From M55B127 sp034521955 (GTDB lineage Bacteria; Bacillota; Halanaerobiia; Halanaerobiales; M55B127): DNA of 64,000 nt. Below the pieces are notes generated by a model. The model was not told the origin of the DNA and did not search any database. It saw only the letters and a list, made by a program, of their open reading frames with translations. Below are positions 9,096-17,088 of this stretch, piece by piece. The position numbers and the translations under genes were made by a program. Where the stretch lies: positions 434,001 to 498,000 of the forward strand of contig JAXHLT010000001.1 in NCBI GenBank assembly GCA_034521955.1. The letters are read 5' to 3'. Within the stretch, counting starts at the first letter, position 1. The number at the start of each line of letters is the position of its first letter.

Positions 9096-10176
9096 TACTA
9101 TCCCCCCTCGCTTTTTTTATTCCTTGTCTTATTACTTTTCCTTCTGGACCACTGCGCAGTTTCTTTAACTCATCTTTTAATCTTTTCAATTCACTAAAAA
9201 TGTTATTCTTTAAATGTCCAACTTCAGATACTGCTTTAAGTCCAGCAATTTCTCCTTCTAACATAGCAGCAGTTGCTTCTTCAATTCCTGCTGTATCCCC
9301 AGCAACAAAGATATCATTATTTGTTGTTTTTAAATTATCATCTCTAAGTGGCACATCTCCACCAAGTTCTGGTATATATGCCATTTCACAGCCAGCCTGG
9401 ACTAAAAGATCTGTCAATGGTCTTAAACCAACTGCAAGACAGATTGTATCCGCCTTTATTATTTTTTCAGTACCCTTTATTTCATTCCAATTATTATCTA
9501 ACTTAACTATCTCAGCAGCCTCGACTGATCTATCTCCAATAGCTCTTTTAATAGAATGATTGGTATAGATTGGTACACCTGCTCTTCTGATTTTAGAAGC
9601 GTGTACAAGATATCCCCCAATTTTATCTGCTGCTTCGATTACTGCAGATACTTTAACACCTGCTTGTAATAGTTGATAACTAACAATTAAACCAATATTA
9701 CCTGCCCCAACCATTATTATTTTTTTACCCGGTAATATTCCATAAAGGTTCATTAAGGTTTGTACAGCACCTGCTCCATAAACTCCTGGTAGGTCATTGT
9801 TTTTGAAACTCAACATTTTCTCAGAAGCACCGGTGGCTATAATTAGCCTTTTAAATTTTATTTTAATAAATTTATTATTTTGAGATACTGTTAAAACACC
9901 ATCTTCATAGTACCCTTGAGCTGTTGCTTCAGTTAAGACTTTTATATTGTCATGATCTTTTATTCTATCAGTTAATTTTTTTGCAATCTCAATTCCTCTT
10001 ATTCCAGCCTGTTCTTTTTTAGAACCAAAAAAGCGGTGGGTCTGTTTTATTAACTGTCCACCTAGTTGATGGTATTTTTCTACTATTATTACTTGAGCAC
10101 TATTGTCAGCTGCTTTTAAGGCAGCTGTCATTCCAGCTGGTCCTCCTCCGATAACTAAAATATCTGTTTCAATCAA
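9061..10176 (-). CDS. NAD(P)/FAD oxidoreductase (alpha-type) subunit of proline dehydrogenase
   Basis: Pyridine-nucleotide-disulfide-fold flavoprotein of 371 residues with two dinucleotide sites: VIGGGPAGMTAAL at the N terminus and MVGAGNIGLI around residue 155. An ATGASEK segment and a FVAGDTAGIEEA motif near residue 290 contact FAD. It resembles the HcnB/sarcosine-oxidase-alpha and archaeal proline dehydrogenase alpha subunits. The start appears to be TTG at 10174-10176, with AAAGGTGAT just upstream. It overlaps the [2Fe-2S] gene. Confidence 0.82.
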   Translation of the reverse strand: MIETDILVIGGGPAGMTAALKAADNSAQVIIVEKYHQLGGQLIKQTHRFFGSKKEQAGIRGIEIAKKLTDRIKDHDNIKVLTEATAQGYYEDGVLTVSQNNKFIKIKFKRLIIATGASEKMLSFKNNDLPGVYGAGAVQTLMNLYGILPGKKIIMVGAGNIGLIVSYQLLQAGVKVSAVIEAADKIGGYLVHASKIRRAGVPIYTNHSIKRAIGDRSVEAAEIVKLDNNWNEIKGTEKIIKADTICLAVGLRPLTDLLVQAGCEMAYIPELGGDVPLRDDNLKTTNNDIFVAGDTAGIEEATAAMLEGEIAGLKAVSEVGHLKNNIFSELKRLKDELKKLRSGPEGKVIRQGIKKARGDSNAGKNRYTHLR

Positions 10177-10477
10177 TCAAATCACCTTTTCCTATTTCTT
10201 CTCGTACAACCATACCTTCTTTTACTTTGGTTATACAGGTTTTAACATTTGGTATACCATCAACAACCATATGACAGGAAGAACAGTTGCCAATCGCACA
10301 GAATAGTCCGCGCGGCCTTTCATATTTACTGCTTGCTTTTAATACTCTTATACCTGCAGCATACAGTGCTGCTGCAATAGTTTCTCCTTGATATGCTTCA
10401 ATTTCTTTTCCATTATAGGTAAAAGTTATTTTTTTATCTCTTTTGAATTCTAATACTGGATGTCTTTTGATACGCAT
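10169..10477 (-). CDS. [2Fe-2S] ferredoxin-like (HcnA-type) subunit of proline dehydrogenase
   Basis: A ~102-residue plant-type [2Fe-2S] domain with the motif CAIGNCSSCHM followed by a later Cys (VKTCITKV), like the N-terminal domain of sarcosine oxidase alpha and HcnA. The ATG at 10475-10477 has GGGGGAG 5 bases upstream, so I prefer it to the TTG at 10492. Its end overlaps the following flavoprotein gene. It is the first enzyme subunit gene after putP. Confidence 0.78.
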   Translation of the reverse strand: MRIKRHPVLEFKRDKKITFTYNGKEIEAYQGETIAAALYAAGIRVLKASSKYERPRGLFCAIGNCSSCHMVVDGIPNVKTCITKVKEGMVVREEIGKGDLID

Positions 10478-10496
10478 TAATCTCCCCCTCAACTAA

Positions 10497-11999
10497 TTAT
10501 TCGTTTTCTAAGGGCTTCATTGCTCTTTCAAACTCTTTGACAACCTCTGGAAGCGGATCTTTTCCAAAGTAACTTATGATATAGATAACTAAGGCAGATA
10601 AGAAAAATCCTGGTATTATTTCATACAAACCAGTATATGCAAAGAAGTTTTTCCAAATAATTACTACTAAACCACCTGTAATTATACCACCTAAAACACC
10701 ATTTCTTGTTGCTTTTTTCCAAAATAGGCTAAATAATATTGCTGGACCAAATGATGCTCCTAATCCTGCCCAGGCATATGATACAATATCAAGAATTGTA
10801 CCTCCAGAAAGGGCAAAATATAAAGCGATTACTGTAATTAATAAAACAGCAATTCTACTTATCCATAATAGTTCTTTTTGACTGGCTTCAGGTCTTAAAA
10901 ATGATTTATAGAAATCCTCCGCTAAAGCACTAGATGAAACTAAAAGCTGTGAATCGATTGTGCTCATAATCGCAGCTAATACTGCTGCTAAAAATATACC
11001 TGCAACCCAGGGGTTAAATAGTTTCTGCAGTAATACCAAAAATACTGTTTCAGTATTTTGCAGTGCCTCTGGAGCTGCTATTATACCTAATGCTCCTACA
11101 AAAACCGCACCTATTAAACTAACTACAACCCAAGTAACACCAACAAGCTGTGATTTAGGAATTTGTTTTGCCGACTTTATCCCCATAAATCTTACCAGAA
11201 TATGTGGCATTCCAAAATATCCAAGTCCCCATCCTAATAGTGATATCAGTGATAAGAAACTTAAACTTTCGGAAGTAGTTATCCATTTTACATCTTCAGC
11301 AAAACTATATGATACCGTTTTAGAAGCATCTAAAAGGTCGGGGTTTATACTTGCTATTTGATTGAAGACTTCAGCAAATCCACCTCTAATAGAAATTATT
11401 GTGATTGGTACTATTATTAATGCTACAACCATTAAAGTTCCCTGAACAAAATCTGTCCAGCTTACTGCTAAAAAACCTCCTAAAAAAGTATAAAGGCCGA
11501 TAACTATAACAGCTAAAATTACAGCTAACTGATAGTTAATTCCCAAGATGTTTTCAAAAAGTAGACCCCCGGCTACCAACCCAGAAGATACATAAATTGT
11601 AAAAAATACTAAAATAGCCAGTGCAGTTACTACTCTTAATGCCCTACTTTTATCTTTGAATCTGTTTTCAAAGAAATCTGCAATGGTTATTGAATCAACA
11701 ACCTCTGTATATCTTCTTAGTCTTTGAGCTGTAAACTGCCAGTTTAAATATGTACCAATGGCAAGTCCAATCCCAATCCACATTGCATTAAATCCTCCAG
11801 CATAGATAGCTCCGGGAAATCCCATTAGAAGCCAACCACTCATATCACTTGCCTGTGCACTTAAAGCAGTAACATAGGGATTTAATGACCGTCCTCCTAA
11901 AAAGTAATCTGAAATGTTTTCATTTTGTCTGTAATAATAATATCCGATTAAAAGCATTCCACCAATATAAATTGTAAAGGTAACTAATATAGGATCCAT
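10497..11999 (-). CDS. putP: Sodium/proline symporter
   Basis: Sodium:solute symporter of 500 residues with about 13 membrane segments. The YFLGGRSLNPYVTALSAQ loop, the SDMSGWLLMGFPG helix, and the SWTDFVQG segment are hallmarks of PutP. It imports proline with sodium at the cytoplasmic membrane. Its ATG overlaps the stop codon of a tiny upstream membrane protein (TAATG), so the two are translationally coupled. The dehydrogenase genes follow after short gaps, making this the entry step of the operon. Confidence 0.93.
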   Translation of the reverse strand: MDPILVTFTIYIGGMLLIGYYYYRQNENISDYFLGGRSLNPYVTALSAQASDMSGWLLMGFPGAIYAGGFNAMWIGIGLAIGTYLNWQFTAQRLRRYTEVVDSITIADFFENRFKDKSRALRVVTALAILVFFTIYVSSGLVAGGLLFENILGINYQLAVILAVIVIGLYTFLGGFLAVSWTDFVQGTLMVVALIIVPITIISIRGGFAEVFNQIASINPDLLDASKTVSYSFAEDVKWITTSESLSFLSLISLLGWGLGYFGMPHILVRFMGIKSAKQIPKSQLVGVTWVVVSLIGAVFVGALGIIAAPEALQNTETVFLVLLQKLFNPWVAGIFLAAVLAAIMSTIDSQLLVSSSALAEDFYKSFLRPEASQKELLWISRIAVLLITVIALYFALSGGTILDIVSYAWAGLGASFGPAILFSLFWKKATRNGVLGGIITGGLVVIIWKNFFAYTGLYEIIPGFFLSALVIYIISYFGKDPLPEVVKEFERAMKPLENE

Positions 12000-12115
12000 T
12001 AACTGTCACCACCCTTACTATTTATTAGTCGTAAAAGTGACAACAGTACAATTAATAAGTTTGGAACCAAAAGCCAAAACCAAGTGATTGTAGGTAGATT
12101 ATAATTCATTCTCAA
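11999..12115 (-). CDS. Symporter small accessory membrane protein (38 codons)
   Basis: A very short frame whose stop overlaps the putP start codon. It encodes one hydrophobic helix (residues about 6-30, rich in Leu, Trp, Ile) with a short basic C-terminal tail ending KGGDS. The TTG at 12113-12115 has AAAGGAG 9 bases upstream; the first ATG (12107-12109) is too far from it. Small single-helix partners encoded next to SSS transporters are a recognised class, but I assign it by position and hydropathy only. Confidence 0.6.
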   Translation of the reverse strand: MRMNYNLPTITWFWLLVPNLLIVLLSLLRLINSKGGDS

Positions 12116-12145
12116 TACTCACTACTCCTTTCATAAATTTTTATA

Positions 12146-12154
12146 ATTATACCA
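12146..12154 (-). promoter_or_regulatory. Extended -10 promoter of the putP operon
   Basis: Minus-strand TGGTATAAT (TG at 12153-12154, TATAAT at 12146-12151) is a consensus extended -10 element about 30 bases before the microprotein start. No good -35 box is present, as often with TGn promoters. The bases from here to 12361 separate divergent operons, and I see no riboswitch or other feature in them. Confidence 0.45.
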
Positions 12155-12361
12155 TAAATAGTTAAATATGCAGTTATTCACCACCTTTTCGTAATTTTTA
12201 TACAATTTAGAATATTTTTAACTTATCTAATTATAACTTCTTGAATATTCCTTTAAATCCTTTCAATTATTTAGATAAAATTCTTTTAATTTATAGAATA
12301 AAGGATATTTAATGAAAATATAGAACTTAATTAATAACGATAAAATACTGAGGTGATGATA

Positions 12362-13315
12362 TTGATAACAACTGTAACCTTAAATCCTTCTATTGATAGA
12401 GAGTTCTTTATTGATGAGCACAAAGCAATGAAAGACCAATATATCTATGAAGAAGATGATTTAAAAGTATATCCTGGTGGTAAGGGATTAATTGCTGCAA
12501 TTAACTTAAAAAACCTAGGTTATGCAGATGTCCAAAATATTGGTTTTGTTGGAGGAAAACAAGGCTTGTTTTTTGAAAAAATGGTTCAAGACTTTAATAT
12601 CACAACAAATTTTATTTATACCTCTAATGAAATGCGAAATAACATTAAGATAATTGCCGGTAATCCTCCCAGTAACACTTTATATAATGATTATACTTAC
12701 TCAGTTAGCGAAAGAAGTGTTGAGGAGCTTAAAAAAAGATTTAGAAGAAGTATTAGAGAAAGTGATTTAATTATGATTGCTGGTTCAATACCAGCTAATG
12801 TAAGCTTTGATATCTATAGAGAGTTAATAGAAATCTGCAATGAACTAGATAAAGATGTTTATCTAAAAGCAAGTGGTGAGGCTTTAAACCGCTCTTTAGA
12901 AGCAAAACCGAAGTTTGTTGTGCCATATTTTAAACATACCCATAAAATATTAGATGTCAAGGTAGAAAAAAAAGAAGATTACATTAAAATGGGTAAAAAA
13001 CTTCAAGAAAACGGTGCTCAATATGTTATCATGCCCTTCCATACAGGCCGATTATTATTTGATAAAGATGGTTCAATATATAAACTTTCACCTCGTGATT
13101 ATTGTATAAAAAACTTACTTGGAGCAGGAGATGCCTATAACGCAGCATTTTTTGACTATATTTATCAAAATGGATTCGACTTTATTGAAGCAAATCGATA
13201 CGCTGCTGCAGCTGCCTTAGATATTGCAGAACATAAATTAGTGTTTTTAAAAAATAGAGAAGAGATTGAAATAAATGTTGACAATATTGTAATTGAAGAA
13301 CTGGAGGGGAAATAG
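12362..13315 (+). CDS. 1-phosphofructokinase-family (PfkB) sugar-phosphate kinase
   Basis: PfkB/ribokinase-fold kinase of ~318 residues. The N terminus TVTLNPSIDR, the YPGGKG substrate loop near residue 42 and the catalytic LLGAGDAYNA motif near residue 255 place it with FruK/LacC. It would phosphorylate fructose-1-phosphate or tagatose-6-phosphate with ATP. The TTG at 12362-12364, 6 bases after GAGGTG, gives the family-typical N terminus. No PTS or sugar transporter is nearby, so the substrate is uncertain. It is the first gene of a three-gene unit with a CBS protein and an antiporter. Confidence 0.8.
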   Translation: MITTVTLNPSIDREFFIDEHKAMKDQYIYEEDDLKVYPGGKGLIAAINLKNLGYADVQNIGFVGGKQGLFFEKMVQDFNITTNFIYTSNEMRNNIKIIAGNPPSNTLYNDYTYSVSERSVEELKKRFRRSIRESDLIMIAGSIPANVSFDIYRELIEICNELDKDVYLKASGEALNRSLEAKPKFVVPYFKHTHKILDVKVEKKEDYIKMGKKLQENGAQYVIMPFHTGRLLFDKDGSIYKLSPRDYCIKNLLGAGDAYNAAFFDYIYQNGFDFIEANRYAAAAALDIAEHKLVFLKNREEIEINVDNIVIEELEGK

Positions 13316-13777
13316 ATGGCTATTGTTAAAAACTATATGATGAGATCTTTAAACTCAGTTTCTTATGATGACAAAATCAGTGATGCCATTATTTATATGC
13401 ATAAAACTGAAATGCCGATCTTGCCTGTAGTTGATGAAGAAAACCATTTTGTAGGAACTATATACAGTAAAGTTATATTGAAAAATATAATTCCTGAACA
13501 GTACGGTTTTATGAGCAGTCAAAGGATTCTTTATGATAGAAACCAAGCAGCTGAAGGTTTAGCCGAAATTGAAAACAGAAAAGTAGAAGAATATATGATT
13601 ACTAACTGTGAAACTGTCTTTGAAAGAGATAATATGGATAAAATTGCAGAAATAATGTTGAATAATAATGAATCTTACCTTTTTGTTACAAATGATGAAG
13701 GTTACCTAAGAGGATATATTTCAAGAGGAGATCTATTGTTTTATTTACTGAATGCTACAGATAATAATAACAATTAA
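13316..13777 (+). CDS. Tandem CBS-domain protein
   Basis: A 153-residue protein made of two CBS domains (about residues 5-60 and 90-150), starting VKNYMMRSLNSVSYDD and ending with the typical YISRGDLL helix. CBS pairs bind adenine nucleotides and act as energy or ionic-strength sensors. The ATG follows directly on the kinase stop codon. Its position before a cation/proton antiporter suggests it gates that transporter, which is inference. Confidence 0.85.
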   Translation: MAIVKNYMMRSLNSVSYDDKISDAIIYMHKTEMPILPVVDEENHFVGTIYSKVILKNIIPEQYGFMSSQRILYDRNQAAEGLAEIENRKVEEYMITNCETVFERDNMDKIAEIMLNNNESYLFVTNDEGYLRGYISRGDLLFYLLNATDNNNN

Positions 13778-13794
13778 AAAAAGAAGGTTTTATT

Positions 13795-15084
13795 ATGAAT
13801 ACAGAAATTGTAAATGAACTTTATAAATATGAAGAATGGTTTATAGAGCATCAAGTTGGTAATAAAGAAATCTTTTTAGTAAGTTTCTTTATCATTGCTG
13901 CTCTTTTAATCGTTTTAATTGCTAAAAAATATAATATACCTATTGTTGTTGGTTATGTGTTTTTAGGTATATTGGTTAGTATAGAAGTAATTGATTTAAT
14001 TCCCTTTTTATCTCTAGAACATAAGATCTGGTATGCCTATTTAATAAACAGCTTTGAATATCTAACACAGATTGCTCTCGGGTTTATTGCCTTTACAATA
14101 GGTAGTGAATTATCTATAAAATTATTTAAAAAATTGGGAAAAAGCATTACATATATTGTATTAATACAGGGACTTGGAGCATTTTTTATGGTTTTCATTG
14201 GAATATTATTAATTGGTTATCCAATGTATTTAGCACTTATTTTAGGAGCAATAGCATCTGCTACAGCTCCTGCTGCAACGGTAATGGTAATTAGAGAATA
14301 CAATGCAAAAGGTCCTGTAACATCAATGATTATGGCTGTAGTAGGTTTAGATGATGCATTAGCATTAATCCTCTTTAGTATAATAAGTCCTATTGCATAC
14401 AATCAATATAGCGGACAGAGCGGATTTAATATTAACCATATGGTGTTTGTACCTATAATAGAAGTTTTAGGCTCTATTATAATAGGGCTATTAATTGGTT
14501 ATATCTCTGTTAAAATTATCGAAAAAGCAGAAGATAAAACTAAAAAGGTACTAACTTTGATAGCTACCATAATCTTAGGGTTATCAGTATCGATATTTTT
14601 TGGTTTATCACCACTTATCACTAATATGACAGTTGGTTTTTCTTATAGAAACTTCTCAAGAAAAAATTTAAATATCGCAGATTATATCGATACTTTAACA
14701 ATACCCCTATATGCTATGTTTTTTATCCTTGCCGGTACTGAAATAAGGTTCTCTACAATTAACTTTAACTTTGTCTATCTGGCTGGAGTATATACCATAA
14801 TGCGTGTTATTGGTAAAGTCGGGGGAACAACTTTAGGAGCCGTTTTGTCTAACTCTCCTGACAACATAAAAAAATATGTAGGTTTAGGATTACTACCCCA
14901 AAGTGGAGTAGCTATCGCCTTAGCCTACACAGTTCAACAAAGATTTACTCAAGACCCTCAATTGGGTTTATTGGTTTTTAATATATTACTCTTCACTGCA
15001 GCCTTAACTGAAATATTTGGTTCTTTTGCAACCAAATATGCTTTAACAAAATCAGATGAAATCAATAAATCCTTACCAGAATAG
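13795..15084 (+). CDS. CPA2-family cation/proton antiporter
   Basis: Membrane protein of 429 residues with about 12 hydrophobic segments, related to Kef/NapA-type antiporters. The VVGLDDALALI segment near residue 180 holds the paired acidic residues that carry ions in CPA2 proteins, and the GYVFLGILV helix 2 is also typical. There is no TrkA-N domain; the upstream CBS protein may substitute as regulatory partner. Likely role: Na+ or K+ homeostasis in a salty habitat. The gene ends 10 bases before the left copy of the 19-bp inverted repeat. Confidence 0.85.
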   Translation: MNTEIVNELYKYEEWFIEHQVGNKEIFLVSFFIIAALLIVLIAKKYNIPIVVGYVFLGILVSIEVIDLIPFLSLEHKIWYAYLINSFEYLTQIALGFIAFTIGSELSIKLFKKLGKSITYIVLIQGLGAFFMVFIGILLIGYPMYLALILGAIASATAPAATVMVIREYNAKGPVTSMIMAVVGLDDALALILFSIISPIAYNQYSGQSGFNINHMVFVPIIEVLGSIIIGLLIGYISVKIIEKAEDKTKKVLTLIATIILGLSVSIFFGLSPLITNMTVGFSYRNFSRKNLNIADYIDTLTIPLYAMFFILAGTEIRFSTINFNFVYLAGVYTIMRVIGKVGGTTLGAVLSNSPDNIKKYVGLGLLPQSGVAIALAYTVQQRFTQDPQLGLLVFNILLFTAALTEIFGSFATKYALTKSDEINKSLPE

Positions 15085-15093
15085 AGAAACTTT

Positions 15094-15112
15094 AACCTGA
15101 ATTCGGAAAGTA
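15094..15112. repeat. Left copy of 19-bp inverted repeat bounding a 3.9-kb segment
   Basis: The 19 bases AACCTGAATTCGGAAAGTA occur here and, as the exact reverse complement, at 18984-19002. Similarity extends a little inward (an AAAATAAAATTA-like tail). The copies sit right after the antiporter stop and at the znuB stop. They may be terminal repeats of an old insertion or remains of two IS copies. Confidence 0.7.
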
Positions 15113-15262
15113 AAAATATAAAATTAAGTTAACACCTGTTATATCAACAAAAATGATTTTAAATTTCGGAAGAATTTCTTCTTTTGAATATAGAAAAGAG
15201 AGCTTTTTTTGATACCATAATAGTAGAACAAAACAACAAAAGCAAAGGAGCTCTCTACTAAT

Positions 15263-15637
15263 ATGACACCTGATAATTTACCCAAAAGTCAAGAGTTTAG
15301 TTCGCTTACTTTAAAAGAAAAAAAGATATTAAATGAGCAGGCTGATAAAATGTATCAATCCTTTTTATCTGAACTTCCTGATTTTTTTTTTGATAATATG
15401 ATTATTTTAGAAAAGTGTAAAAATTACATCCAATTAAAAAAAACATTAAAAACTTTGTTAACTTAAATCGCGGTAACAACATCCAGTATTTAAGATTATG
15501 ATATATTTGAGCATATGATAGATTATAATTTAGTAGGTAAGCATTCCTACCTACCCTATAATGACCTATTGAATGATCCTGGATTTGCAAGAATTAAAGA
15601 TAATAATACACCACCTGATGAAAGTACAATCCGTTAA
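15263..15637 (+). pseudogene. Decayed transposase-like N-terminal fragment
   Basis: An ATG after AAAGGAG opens a frame of 67 codons (LTLKEKKILNEQADKMYQ region). It then hits stops, and matching sequence continues after frame changes as DIFEHMIDYNLVGKHSY and NNTPPDESTIR before ending. The pattern is that of the N-terminal third of a transposase broken by two or more frameshifts and then truncated. Upstream at 15194-15256 the ends AGAGAGCT and AGCTCTCT form an inverted pair that may be an IS terminus. I cannot name the IS family with confidence. Confidence 0.5.
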
Positions 15638-15671
15638 TATATTTCATCATATATTATCAAATTACTTTAAA

Positions 15672-16076
15672 TTATTTCTGCTCAATTTCTTTAACACATT
15701 TGTTTTTGATCTTTGCTACTAAAAATTGCAGAGCATCGATTACATGTGGACGTATATCTCCACCGACCATCACATACATGATATCTTCTCCAACTTCAAG
15801 CTGGCCCTGATTAAGCCAGACTCTAACGTGAAAAATACCCTCCATCTTTTTTGTTTCAGCAACAGCCTGATCAACCTTTGCCGCATCATAATCAAAATCC
15901 ATTCCTTTAACATCGTCATCTTCTACACCCTGCCGTGCTTTAGCCCTGGATGTCTGCCGAACAGTACCATTATGAACGAGATACATTCCCTCCTTTAAAG
16001 CTTCCGGATCAGATTTTGCTTCTTGCAGCCACTTGTCAATTGAAGGTACTGTTTTTTTAGTTTTCTTGTTGCTCAT
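15672..16076 (-). CDS. MoaE-like molybdopterin synthase large-subunit family protein
   Basis: Protein of 134 residues with the N terminus TVPSIDKWLQEAK, a MYLVHNGTVRQTSRAKARQG segment and a C-terminal GGDIRPHVIDALQFLVAKIK. This is the clostridial MoaE-like family that acts on, or resembles the enzyme acting on, molybdopterin precursor. The ATG at 16074-16076 has GGGAG 8 bases upstream. No other molybdenum-cofactor gene is in the window, and the gene sits alone between decayed genes. The family assignment is good, the function less certain. Confidence 0.78.
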   Translation of the reverse strand: MSNKKTKKTVPSIDKWLQEAKSDPEALKEGMYLVHNGTVRQTSRAKARQGVEDDDVKGMDFDYDAAKVDQAVAETKKMEGIFHVRVWLNQGQLEVGEDIMYVMVGGDIRPHVIDALQFLVAKIKNKCVKEIEQK

Positions 16077-16125
16077 TTTAATCACTCCCAGTGGTATTAA
16101 TAAATCTATTATATCGGTCTATTAT

Positions 16126-16853
16126 CTAATATTTTATTATAGTAGTTTTTTTATCTAATAATTTTAAAATAGTTTTTATAAGATAGTCATATTCCTTCCA
16201 GACTGCTCTTTTTAAATGTTCTACCAGTGTTGAGCGAGCTGATAAACCCATTTTTCTCTTATTTTATTTTGACTTAAACCCTTTGTTTAATATTTTATAG
16301 CTTTTTTCTGTTGATTCGTCCATTTACTTGTAAATTCAACTAACAACGATAAAATAAGAGAAAGATTTTGATCTACTATTTTCTTATTTGAAAATAAATT
16401 AATTTTAATTTCACTTTCAAAAGAATTCTGAAGTGCTTCTCTTGCATTATAAAAAGCAGTTCCATCCATTCCTAAAGCTTTTTCTTTAATTTCTGTAGAA
16501 ATATCACCTGAACCCAGGCCGATATATAATTTATCCAGCTTATTATATAGTTCTACCAATAAATATAATAATTTTACATAATCAGTAATATCTTTTTTAA
16601 ATAATGCCTGAAACTCAAAATACTCACTATTCTCATTAGATAATGTAGTTGAAATTAGTTTAGAACAAATTAAATCTTCATAATTATTATTAATATTTAT
16701 CAAAATATTTTCAAGTTGATTTTTATTCTTATCTTTAAGATAAAAAGCACCTATTAAGGTTAAATAATTCTTTGATAAATCATATTCAATTTCAGACTGT
16801 TTTTGCCTTTGCTTAAATTGTAAACTATATACTTCTGATTGAAAGTTAATTTT
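16126..16853 (-). pseudogene. SatD-family protein, decayed
   Basis: The open core encodes YFEFQALF and LGSGDISTEIKEKALGMDGTAFYNAREAL, the central signature of SatD-family proteins, and SKWTNQQKK before a stop at 16287. The expected C-terminal helix-turn-helix (LSARSTLVEHLKRAVWKEYDYL) continues in another frame to a stop at 16126. Upstream, a degenerate version of the N-terminal domain (YLTLIGAFYLKDKNKNQL) is in frame but lacks a start codon before the stop at 16854. So the gene has lost its start and at least one frame near the 3' end. The normal function of SatD proteins is poorly known. Confidence 0.65.
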
Positions 16854-16990
16854 TTAAAAATTATGAAATATAGATACAATATTAAATTAATTATTTCTGC
16901 TTTTTCTGCTCCCATTCCTGCTCAGGTTTTCCCTTCTTTTCAGCCCAGTGTTGAGCGTAAATCAAAGTTATTTTTTTGATAAATTTTATT
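16854..16990 (-). other. Short intergenic stretch with an unassigned ~30-codon open end
   Basis: On the minus strand a frame without a clear start encodes IYAQHWAEKKGKPEQEWEQ and stops at 16891. It has no ribosome site and I do not recognise it; it may be another gene remnant. The 13 bases CCAGTGTTGAGCG recur here (around 16946) and at about 16225 inside the SatD remnant. Confidence 0.3.
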
Positions 16991-16996
16991 TTACCT

Positions 16997-17025
16997 GAAA
17001 AAAAAGACCGGAAATGACCGGCCTT
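16997..17025 (-). terminator. Rho-independent terminator of the aldolase gene
   Basis: Stem of 8 pairs (17004-17011 with 17018-17025, one G-U pair) with loop TCATTT, followed on the minus strand by seven or more T. It lies 64 bases past the aldolase stop. Confidence 0.8.
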
Positions 17026-17088
17026 GATCTTTTTCTATTTTAATTTATGCTATAAATCACAGCCAGATATCGCACATTCTTTTTTTAA

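Noticed and set aside
10960..11361. 133-codon plus-strand frame opposite putP
   Set aside because: Antisense shadow of a membrane protein gene; no start signal and no recognisable motif.
12155..12200. Sigma-54 promoter upstream of the putP operon
   Set aside because: A GC-like and GG-like pair occurs on the minus strand, but their spacing is 9 bases, not 10, and no activator gene is near; the extended -10 fits better.
12155..12361. Riboswitch in the divergent intergenic region before the PfkB kinase
   Set aside because: No conserved aptamer elements or terminator/antiterminator pair can be seen; just A+T-rich sequence.
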